5,866 bases of DNA, from NCBI GenBank assembly GCA_016281115.1, contig JAEEHZ010000018.1, positions 1 to 5,866 of the forward strand. The letters are read 5' to 3'. Both the position numbers and the translations under genes were made by a program. Under the pieces are notes generated by a model. The model did no database searches. It was given only the letters and a program-made list of their open reading frames with translations, and had not been told where the DNA came from. Origin of the DNA: Clostridiaceae bacterium (lineage in GTDB: Bacteria; Bacillota; Clostridia; Oscillospirales; Acutalibacteraceae). This document shows positions 1 to 5,236 of the stretch, in pieces (position 1 is the stretch's first letter; every line of letters begins with the position of its first letter).

Positions 1-2405
1 GCGAACGGATCGTTCTCATAGATCTTGGTGTCGTAGTAAGCGTTGAGGAATTTGCCTGCGTCGTCTCTTGAGAAGCCGAATGTCATCTGTGTGAGATCGT
101 TTGTACCGAAGCAGAAGAAGTCAGCCTCTTTTGCGATCTCATCGGCTGTGAGAGCGGCTCTCGGGATCTCTATCATTGTACCTACTTCATATTTAAGATC
201 GCTGCCTGCTTTTGCAATGATCTCGTCGGCTGTTTCAACAACAACCTTTTTAACAAATTTAAGTTCTTTAACATCGCCTACAAGAGGAATCATGATCTCG
301 GGCTCAACGTTCCAGTCGGGATGTGCCTTTTTAACGTTGATTGCAGCCTTTATGATAGCTCTTGTCTGCATTTTTGCGATTTCGGGATATGTTACTGCCA
401 AACGGCATCCGCGGTGTCCCATCATCGGGTTGAACTCATGCAGTGATGCGATTATATTCTTGATCGTTTCAACGGATTTGCCCTGAGATTCGGCAAGAAG
501 CTTGATATCTGCTTCTTCTGTGGGAACGAACTCGTGAAGCGGAGGATCGAGGAATCTGATTGTAACGGGATGGCCCTCAAGTGCCTCATAAAGAGCCTCA
601 AAGTCGCCCTGCTGCATCGGCTCAATCTTTGCGAGAGCAGCTTCTCTCTCTTCGAGCGTGTCTGCGCAGATCATTTCTCTGAATGCCGCGATTCTTGAAG
701 GCTCAAAGAACATATGCTCCGTACGGCAAAGTCCGATACCCTCGGCACCCAGTTCTCTTGCTTTCTTGGCGTCTGTGGGTGTATCTGCATTTGTTCTTAC
801 CTTAAGAACTCTGTATTTGTCTGCCCAAGCCATAATTCTTCCGAATTCGCCTGCTATTGTAGCGTCAACGGTAGGAATAAGTCCGTCGTAGATGTTACCT
901 GTTGAACCGTCTATTGAAATGAAGTCGCCTTCGTGGAATGTCTTGCCAGCAAGTGTGAATTTCTTGTTAGCTTCGTCCATGTTTATATCCGAGCAACCGG
1001 AAACACAGCAAGTACCCATGCCGCGGGCAACAACAGCTGCGTGAGATGTCATACCGCCGCGAACGGTGAGGATACCCTGAGAAGCCTTCATACCTGTAAT
1101 ATCTTCGGGGGAAGTCTCAAGACGAACGAGAACTACCTTTTCGCCCCTTGCGTTCCAAGCTTCTGCGTCTTCTGCCGTGAATACTATCTTACCGCATGCA
1201 GCGCCCGGAGAAGCGCCCAAGCCCTTGCCGATAGGTGTGGCAGCCTTTAATGCTTTTGCGTCAAACTGGGGATGAAGAAGTGTGTCGAGGTTTCTGGGGT
1301 CTATCATAAGAACAGCCTCTTTTTCTGTTCTCATACCCTCGTCAACGAGATCACAGGCAATTTTGAGAGCAGCCTGAGCTGTTCTTTTGCCGTTTCTTGT
1401 TTGGAGCATATAAAGCTTGCCGTGCTCAACGGTAAATTCCATATCTTGCATATCTCTGTAATGGCTCTCGAGCTTTTTGCATACGTCTGTAAACTGCGCA
1501 AAAGCTTCGGGGAATTTCTGCTCCATTTCGGTTATGTGCATAGGTGTGCGAACACCTGCAACAACGTCTTCGCCCTGAGCGTTTGTAAGGAACTCACCAA
1601 ACAAGCCCTTGTTGCCTGTTGCGGGGTCTCTTGTAAAAGCAACGCCCGTGCCGCAATCGTCACCCATGTTACCGAATGCCATAGATTGAACGTTAACCGC
1701 CGTACCCCAGGAATAAGGGATGTCATTGTCACGTCTGTAAACGTTTGCTCTGGGGTTGTCCCAAGAACGGAAAACGGCTTTTATAGCGCCGAAAAGCTGC
1801 TCTTTGGGGTCGTTCGGGAAATCTTCGCCAATCTTTGCTTTATACTCTGCCTTAAACTGGCCCGCAAGCTCTTTGAGGTCTTCTGCAGTAAGCTCAACGT
1901 CTTGCTTAACGCCTCTTTTTTCTTTCATCTCATCGATAAGAACTTCAAAGTATTTCTTACCTACTTCCATAACAACGTCCGAATACATCTGAATAAATCT
2001 TCTGTAACAGTCCCAAGCCCAGCGGGGGTTGTTAGATTTTTCAGCTATAACGTTTACAACCTCTTCGTTAAGACCGAGGTTGAGTATTGTATCCATCATA
2101 CCGGGCATTGAAGCTCTTGCGCCGGAACGAACCGAAACGAGAAGAGGATTTTCTTTATCGCCGAATTTTTTGCCGGTGATCTCTTCCATCTTTACGATAT
2201 ACTCATTGATCTGACCTTTAATTTCGTCATTGATCTGTCTGTTGTCCTCATAGTATTGTGTGCAGGCCTCTGTTGTGATTGTAAAGCCCTGCGGAACAGG
2301 CAATCCGAGATTTGTCATTTCGGCAAGGTTTGCGCCTTTACCGCCAAGAAGCTCTCTCATGTCTGCGTTGCCCTCTGTGAACAAATAAACCCATTTTCTG
2401 CTCAT
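1..2405 (-). CDS. ppdK: Pyruvate, phosphate dikinase (3' end beyond left edge)
   Basis: PPDK interconverts ATP + phosphate + pyruvate and AMP + PPi + PEP in the cytoplasm; anaerobes often use it in glycolysis in place of, or alongside, pyruvate kinase. Reading the minus strand from the ATG at 2405-2403 gives 801 uninterrupted codons beginning MSRKWVYLFTEG. Domains in order are the ATP-grasp nucleotide-binding region (about 1-350: GGKGANLAEM at 21-30, SVRSGARASMPG with Arg93, Glu323, Gln335, Arg337), the swivelling phosphohistidine domain with GGMTSHAAVVARG (catalytic His455, regulatory-type Thr453), and the PEP/pyruvate barrel with Arg561, Arg617, Glu746 and the Asn769-Asp770 pair. These equal or lie one residue past the C. 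symbiosum numbers, so the frame is intact. The family is about 875 residues, so 70-80 residues with the catalytic Cys (about 832) lie outside the window. The start is fixed by GGAGGT at 2414-2419, 8 bases upstream. It is transcribed divergently from the glmU-like gene. Confidence 0.97.
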   Translation of the reverse strand, partial: MSRKWVYLFTEGNADMRELLGGKGANLAEMTNLGLPVPQGFTITTEACTQYYEDNRQINDEIKGQINEYIVKMEEITGKKFGDKENPLLVSVRSGARASMPGMMDTILNLGLNEEVVNVIAEKSNNPRWAWDCYRRFIQMYSDVVMEVGKKYFEVLIDEMKEKRGVKQDVELTAEDLKELAGQFKAEYKAKIGEDFPNDPKEQLFGAIKAVFRSWDNPRANVYRRDNDIPYSWGTAVNVQSMAFGNMGDDCGTGVAFTRDPATGNKGLFGEFLTNAQGEDVVAGVRTPMHITEMEQKFPEAFAQFTDVCKKLESHYRDMQDMEFTVEHGKLYMLQTRNGKRTAQAALKIACDLVDEGMRTEKEAVLMIDPRNLDTLLHPQFDAKALKAATPIGKGLGASPGAACGKIVFTAEDAEAWNARGEKVVLVRLETSPEDITGMKASQGILTVRGGMTSHAAVVARGMGTCCVSGCSDINMDEANKKFTLAGKTFHEGDFISIDGSTGNIYDGLIPTVDATIAGEFGRIMAWADKYRVLKVRTNADTPTDAKKARELGAEGIGLCRTEHMFFEPSRIAAFREMICADTLEEREAALAKIEPMQQGDFEALYEALEGHPVTIRFLDPPLHEFVPTEEADIKLLAESQGKSVETIKNIIASLHEFNPMMGHRGCRLAVTYPEIAKMQTRAIIKAAINVKKAHPDWNVEPEIMIPLVGDVKELKFVKKVVVETADEIIAKAGSDLKYEVGTMIEIPRAALTADEIAKEADFFCFGTNDLTQMTFGFSRDDAGKFLNAYYDTKIYENDPF

Positions 2406-2413
2406 TGGTTTCT

Positions 2414-2419
2414 ACCTCC
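2414..2419 (-). promoter_or_regulatory. Ribosome binding site of ppdK
   Basis: On the minus strand this reads GGAGGT, a near-perfect anti-16S match, and 8 bases separate it from the ATG at 2405. It decides the ppdK start. Confidence 0.9.
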
Positions 2420-2476
2420 GTATACTTTGTTACTCTTTAACTGTGTATAAAAATCCCTATACGCAGCCTTATGAGT

Positions 2477-2485
2477 ATTATAACA
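2477..2485 (-). promoter_or_regulatory. Extended -10 promoter of ppdK
   Basis: The minus strand reads TGTTATAAT: a consensus TATAAT hexamer (2477-2482) preceded by the TGn extension. No convincing -35 lies 16-18 bases upstream; the nearest good match, TTGAAT, is 24 bases away, which is too far. An extended -10 can compensate for a missing -35. The predicted start is near 2470, giving a leader of about 65 bases before the ppdK ATG. This is inference from sequence alone. Confidence 0.7.
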
Positions 2486-2609
2486 GATTATTTTGGAAAT
2501 ATCTACATTCAAAATAAATGTATAATTAGAAATACCTTGCAAAAGACAAAAAAAATATGTACAACTTTCATAAAAATTGTTAAAATAAGGGTGTTTTTAA
2601 TAATATGTC

Positions 2610-2638
2610 TTGAAATTCAAGCGTAAAGATGGGATAAT
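2610..2638 (+). promoter_or_regulatory. Sigma-A-type promoter of the glmU-like gene
   Basis: TTGAAA (2610-2615) and GATAAT (2633-2638) are separated by exactly 17 bases; each hexamer matches consensus at 5 of 6 positions. The predicted start is near 2645, giving a leader of about 90 bases. The -35 lies inside the 13-base palindrome CTTGAAATTCAAG (2609-2621), which could be an operator or a coincidence of an AT-rich spacer. Confidence 0.7.
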
Positions 2639-2681
2639 TGATTTGTATTTTTTGGATAGCTTTAAGCTAAAATAATGTTTC

Positions 2682-2689
2682 GGAAAGGA
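2682..2689 (+). promoter_or_regulatory. Distant Shine-Dalgarno candidate of the glmU-like gene
   Basis: GGAAAGGA is the only good purine-rich Shine-Dalgarno-like sequence upstream of the glmU-like start. It lies about 45 bases before the ATG at 2734, too far for direct use, but the intervening 32 bases fold into a hairpin. Leaving the hairpin out, the gap from AAAGG (ending 2688) to the ATG is 13 bases. Its use as a binding site is inference. Confidence 0.4.
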
Positions 2690-2690
2690 T

Positions 2691-2722
2691 GGCATTGTAA
2701 TCATTTTTTGGGTTGCAGTGCC
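2691..2722 (+). promoter_or_regulatory. Leader hairpin before the glmU-like start codon
   Basis: Arms GGCATTGTAATC (2691-2702) and GGTTGCAGTGCC (2711-2722) pair over 12 consecutive positions (5 G-C, 4 A-U and 3 G-U pairs) around the 8-base loop ATTTTTTG. GG and then five T residues (2725-2729) follow. It could be a structural bridge that brings the upstream Shine-Dalgarno close to the ATG, or a weak intrinsic terminator/attenuator. The pairing is seen directly; the role is inference. Confidence 0.6.
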
Positions 2723-2733
2723 GGTTTTTGATT

Positions 2734-3480
2734 ATGCAGAATACAAGCGCATTGATCCTCGCAGGCGGCGAAGGAAAAAGAATGAGATCGGAAAAGCCCA
2801 AGGCATTGTGCGAGGTTTTGAACAAGCCTATGCTCGGCTGGGTAATAGATGCCGTTAAAAAGAGCGGCATAAAGAACATTTGTGTTGTAACGGGCAGCAA
2901 AAAGGAGTTTATAGAAGAATATTTGAACTCTGAAGATAAAGAGATAAAGACCGCTTATCAGTCGGAGAGACTGGGAACGGGTCACGCCGTAATGATGGCA
3001 AAAGAATTTTTGCGGCAGGCAGGCGGAAATGTTGTAATCCTGGGTGCTGATTCTCCGTTTATGGACAGTAATACCGTAATGCAGGCTTATAAAGCTCATA
3101 AAGACACAAATGCTTTCGCGACCGTGATAAGCGCCAGGGTAGACGATCCGTTCGGCTACGGCAGGATTATACGAAACAACGACGGTTCTTTCAGCAGAAT
3201 CGTTGAGCAAAAGGACGCAGACGAACAAACGCAGAAAATAAACGAAGTTAACAGCGGGGCTTATTGGTTCAATACGGAAAAGCTTTTGTCTGTTCTTGAC
3301 AAGCTGACCTCTGAAAACGCTGCCGGCGAATATTATTTAACAGATACTTTAAAGCTTATCAAAGAGGAAGGGCTGAGAGTATCGGTCTATGAATCTGCTT
3401 CTTCAGACACGGTTTTGGGCGCAAACAGCCCCGAACAGCTTGAAGAATTAAATAATATTGCAAGGCGAAAGTATTGTTGA
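2734..3480 (+). CDS. glmU: Single-domain GlmU-type UDP-GlcNAc pyrophosphorylase (uridylyltransferase half only)
   Basis: The predicted reaction is UTP + GlcNAc-1-phosphate to UDP-GlcNAc + PPi, the last step of supply for peptidoglycan precursors, in the cytoplasm. The 248-residue product is a nucleotidyltransferase fold. It has LILAGGEGKRM (7-17; Arg16, Lys23), QSERLGTGHAV with Gln76 and Gly81-Thr82, metal-binding Asp106 in GADSP, FGYGRIIR (140-147), IVEQKDA with Glu158, Asn173, GEYYLTD (198-204) and Asn231 in GANSPEQL. These match the E. coli GlmU active-site set (Arg18, Lys25, Gln76, Thr82, Asp105, Gly140, Glu154, Asn169, Asn227). It stops where the left-handed beta-helix acetyltransferase domain would begin in usual GlmU of about 450 residues, and the next 113 bases do not encode one. 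The start is chosen at ATG 2734 (MQNTSALILAGG); TTG codons at 2713 and 2728 are possible but also lack a nearby Shine-Dalgarno. A related sugar-1-phosphate substrate cannot be excluded. Confidence 0.88.
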   Translation: MQNTSALILAGGEGKRMRSEKPKALCEVLNKPMLGWVIDAVKKSGIKNICVVTGSKKEFIEEYLNSEDKEIKTAYQSERLGTGHAVMMAKEFLRQAGGNVVILGADSPFMDSNTVMQAYKAHKDTNAFATVISARVDDPFGYGRIIRNNDGSFSRIVEQKDADEQTQKINEVNSGAYWFNTEKLLSVLDKLTSENAAGEYYLTDTLKLIKEEGLRVSVYESASSDTVLGANSPEQLEELNNIARRKYC

Positions 3481-3507
3481 ATATGAAGCTTTGATATTTT
3501 TTGTTTT
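3481..3507 (+). terminator. Weak possible terminator after the glmU-like gene
   Basis: ATATGAAGCTTTGATAT (3481-3497), directly after the stop codon, can form a short AT-only stem with one mismatch, followed by TTTTTTGTTTT. The stem has no G-C pairs, so termination would be weak at best and read-through into prs is likely. Confidence 0.25.
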
Positions 3508-3519
3508 GTAAAAATTTGC

Positions 3520-3548
3520 TTTACTTTACGCCGATTTTGGTATAAAAT
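3520..3548 (+). promoter_or_regulatory. Candidate promoter of prs
   Basis: TTTACT (3520-3525) and TAAAAT (3543-3548) are separated by 17 bases, matching sigma-A consensus at 4 of 6 and 5 of 6 positions. The predicted start is near 3555, about 40 bases before the prs ATG. An imperfect dyad, TTGTGCGCGGTACAA (3551-3565), overlaps the predicted start site. Confidence 0.55.
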
Positions 3549-3577
3549 AATTGTGCGCGGTACAAAGTTTATATATT

Positions 3578-3584
3578 GGGGAGG
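3578..3584 (+). promoter_or_regulatory. Ribosome binding site of prs
   Basis: GGGGAGG lies 9 bases before the ATG at 3594. This selects that ATG over the in-frame TTG at 3576, which would put the Shine-Dalgarno inside the coding region. Confidence 0.92.
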
Positions 3585-3593
3585 AATACGAAA

Positions 3594-4556
3594 ATGAACA
3601 CCGTTCACGGAAAAAACATCAAGATCTTCTCGGGTAATTCAAGCAAAGAGCTTGCCATGGGAATAGCGAATTGCCTTGGACTTCAAATGGGAAAATCGGA
3701 TTGTTCAACCTTCAGCGACGGAGAGATATCCGTTTCGCTTCACGAAAGCGTAAGAGGCTCGGACTGCTTTATAGTTCAGTCTACGTGCGATCCCGTAAAC
3801 AACAACTTAATGGAGCTTCTTATAATGATAGACGCCATGAAGCGCGCCTCTGCCGCCAGAATAACAGCGGTTATACCGTATTTCGGATATGCGCGTCAGG
3901 ACAGAAAATCACGCTCCCGTGACCCCATATCCGCTAAGCTTTGCGCGGATATTATTACAACGGCAGGCGCCGACAGAGTGCTTTCAATGGACTTGCACGC
4001 ACCGCAGATTCAGGGCTTTTTCAACATCCCCGTTGATAATCTTTTGGGCGCACCGATGCTTGCAAATCACTTAAAGAAAAAAATGGGAAAAGATATTTCC
4101 GACTTTGTTATCGTTTCTCCCGATCTGGGTTCTGTTACAAGAGCAAGAAGCTATGCCTCAAAGCTCGGCTGTCCGCTTGCAATTATAGACAAGCGTCGTC
4201 AGAGAGCTAATGTAAGCGAGGTTATGAATATAATAGGCGATGTTAAGGGCAAAAAGTGTATTTTGGTTGACGATATGGTGGATACCGCGGGCACAATATG
4301 CAATGCCGCAAAGGCAGTTATAGAAAAGGGCGGCGCACTTGAAGCATACGGCGCGGCAACGCATCCCGTACTTTCGGGCGCAGCGATAGAAAGAATACAA
4401 AACAGCCCCATAAAAGAGTTCATTTTCCTCGACACGATCAAAATACCCGAATCCAAAATGATAGACAAAATAAAGATATTGCCGTGCGCGCCTCATTTTG
4501 CGGAAGCAGTGGAAAGAATATATGAGGACAAGCCCATTTCTTCTTTGTTTGACTGA
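3594..4556 (+). CDS. prs: Ribose-phosphate pyrophosphokinase (PRPP synthetase, class I)
   Basis: It transfers pyrophosphate from ATP to ribose 5-phosphate, making PRPP for purine, pyrimidine, NAD, histidine and tryptophan synthesis and releasing AMP; it is cytoplasmic and, in the family, a hexamer. The 320-residue product has the usual length of about 315-320. Seen in order are FSDGEISV (40-47), the ATP-binding stretch YARQDRKSRSRDP (99-111), MDLHAPQIQGFF with His135, SPDLGSVTRAR (175-185), the flexible catalytic loop start DKRRQRANVSEV (199-210; Lys200 and Arg202 align with B. subtilis Lys197 and Arg199), and the PRPP loop VDDMVDTAGT (225-234). The two tandem phosphoribosyltransferase-like halves are complete. 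It lies 113 bases after the glmU-like gene, matching the conserved glmU-prs order of Firmicutes, but with its own candidate promoter. No odd residues were noticed. Confidence 0.98.
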   Translation: MNTVHGKNIKIFSGNSSKELAMGIANCLGLQMGKSDCSTFSDGEISVSLHESVRGSDCFIVQSTCDPVNNNLMELLIMIDAMKRASAARITAVIPYFGYARQDRKSRSRDPISAKLCADIITTAGADRVLSMDLHAPQIQGFFNIPVDNLLGAPMLANHLKKKMGKDISDFVIVSPDLGSVTRARSYASKLGCPLAIIDKRRQRANVSEVMNIIGDVKGKKCILVDDMVDTAGTICNAAKAVIEKGGALEAYGAATHPVLSGAAIERIQNSPIKEFIFLDTIKIPESKMIDKIKILPCAPHFAEAVERIYEDKPISSLFD

Positions 4557-4576
4557 TTGCAAAGCAATTATATACG
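4549..4576 (+). promoter_or_regulatory. Possible promoter for pth-trmK overlapping the prs end
   Basis: TTGACT (4549-4554, 5 of 6 match) overlaps the prs stop codon, and TATACG (4571-4576, 4 of 6) follows after 16 bases. Transcripts starting near 4583 would contain only the 3' arm of the terminator at 4574-4606 and so escape it. The weak -10 keeps confidence low. Confidence 0.35.
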
Positions 4577-4606
4577 CCCGTGCGCAAAAGCCGGGCGTTA
4601 ATTTTT
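4574..4606 (+). terminator. Intrinsic terminator after prs
   Basis: ACGCCCG (4574-4580) pairs perfectly with CGGGCGT (4592-4598) around an 11-base loop, and TAATTTTT follows. The G-C-rich stem plus T-tract is a standard Rho-independent terminator. It ends 20 bases before the pth ATG, so transcription coming from prs should be reduced before pth. Confidence 0.85.
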
Positions 4607-4626
4607 GACAAAAGGAACAATACAAA

Positions 4627-5226
4627 ATGATATTTTTTAAGAAAAGCCCTGCAATATCGGGCGTTGAATATATAGTGGCAGGATTGGGAAATCCCGACAG
4701 AAAATACGAGCGCACACGCCACAACTCAGGCTTTATGGCAATAGATGCGTTGTGTGATAAATTAAACTGCGAGCTAAAAACGCTCAAGTTTAAATCATAT
4801 TGCGGCACTGCAGTAATAAACGGAAAAAAAGTATTGCTTATGAAGCCGCAAACATATATGAACAACAGCGGCGAGGCTCTCGTGCAGGCTATGAACTTTT
4901 ACAAGGTGCCGCCTGAAAAAACAATAATAATCCTTGACGATATCTCGCTTGATGTTGGCAAGATGCGTATACGCAGAAAAGGAACCGACGGCGGTCAACG
5001 CGGAATGGCAAGCATAATATATTTAAGCGGAAGCGATATGTTTCCGAGAATAAAGCTCGGTATCGGCGCAAAGCCAAACCCCGAATATGATCTGGCATCT
5101 TGGGTGTTATCTAAATTTAATGAAGATGAATACAAAATCATGCTTAAAACTTGCGAAAATATTCTCCCCGCAGTAGAGTATATAGTAGACGGAAACATAG
5201 ATAAGGCTATGAATTTATACAATTAA
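4627..5226 (+). CDS. pth: Peptidyl-tRNA hydrolase
   Basis: Pth cleaves the ester bond of peptidyl-tRNAs that drop off ribosomes, recycling tRNA; it is a cytoplasmic monomer. The 199-residue product has AGLGNPDRKYERTRHNSGF (Asn22, catalytic His32; E. coli Asn10 and His20), KPQTYMNNSGEA with Asn79 (E. coli Asn68), and LDD with Asp104 (E. coli Asp93). At the place of the usual GGHNG motif it reads GGQRG (122-126), so Gln124-Arg125 replace E. coli His113-Asn114. About 12 residues precede the usual family start, including the basic stretch FFKKSP; no internal ATG, GTG or TTG offers a shorter start. The start is ATG 4627, with AGGA at 4613-4616, 10 bases upstream. It follows prs, a known linkage, but the Ctc/L25 gene found between them in B. 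subtilis is absent. It is coupled to trmK downstream. Confidence 0.95.
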   Translation: MIFFKKSPAISGVEYIVAGLGNPDRKYERTRHNSGFMAIDALCDKLNCELKTLKFKSYCGTAVINGKKVLLMKPQTYMNNSGEALVQAMNFYKVPPEKTIIILDDISLDVGKMRIRRKGTDGGQRGMASIIYLSGSDMFPRIKLGIGAKPNPEYDLASWVLSKFNEDEYKIMLKTCENILPAVEYIVDGNIDKAMNLYN

Positions 5227-5230
5227 GGAG
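5225..5230 (+). promoter_or_regulatory. Ribosome binding site of trmK overlapping the pth stop
   Basis: AAGGAG shares two bases with the pth TAA stop (5224-5226) and lies 6 bases before the ATG at 5237. Ribosomes finishing pth would reach this site, so translational coupling is likely. Confidence 0.88.
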
Positions 5231-5236
5231 CGAAAA

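Larger units (their letters stand above)
2406..2733. other. Divergent AT-rich intergenic region between ppdK and the glmU-like gene
   Basis: No protein-coding gene is supported in these 328 bases. The left end is the ppdK leader and promoter (2406-2485, minus strand). The centre (2486-2608) is very AT-rich with A and T runs and no convincing dyad. The right end holds a plus-strand promoter (2610-2638) and a leader with a hairpin (2691-2722). A weaker alternative plus-strand promoter is TTGTTA (2577-2582), an 18-base gap and TAATAT (2601-2606). The two main promoters face away from each other and their -10 elements are about 150 bases apart, so one regulator bound between them could affect both. 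Confidence 0.8.

Noticed and set aside
1272..2111. Open plus-strand frame of 279 codons
   Set aside because: It lies wholly inside ppdK on the other strand, its translation is rich in Cys, Phe and Val with no recognisable domain, and ppdK matches its family throughout this stretch.
2577..2594. Rex-like redox operator beginning TTGTTAA
   Set aside because: Only the left half matches TTGTTAANNNNTTAACAA; the right half is absent.
2674..2688. PurR-box-like sequence on the minus strand (CTTTCCGAAACAT)
   Set aside because: It deviates at three of 13 positions including the core, it is a single box rather than a pair, and no purR gene is in view.
2689..2700. Mini open frame ATG GCA TTG TAA in the glmU-like leader, in frame with the gene
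   Set aside because: The purine-rich sequence touches the ATG with no spacer, so initiation there is unlikely; three codons is too short to call a leader peptide.
2713..2733. Upstream TTG starts (2713 and 2728) for the glmU-like protein
   Set aside because: Neither has a nearby Shine-Dalgarno, the added residues QCRFLI are not typical of the family, and ATG 2734 gives the expected N-terminus.
2701..3228. Open minus-strand frame of 175 codons
   Set aside because: It is antisense to the glmU-like gene, whose active-site motifs are all intact; there is no recognisable product.
3576..3593. TTG start six codons upstream of the prs ATG
   Set aside because: The GGGGAGG ribosome binding site would fall inside the coding region; the ATG at 3594 is ideally spaced.
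4158..4865. Open minus-strand frame of 235 codons spanning prs, the terminator and pth
   Set aside because: It is antisense to two clear genes and their spacer, has a low-quality composition and no family resemblance.
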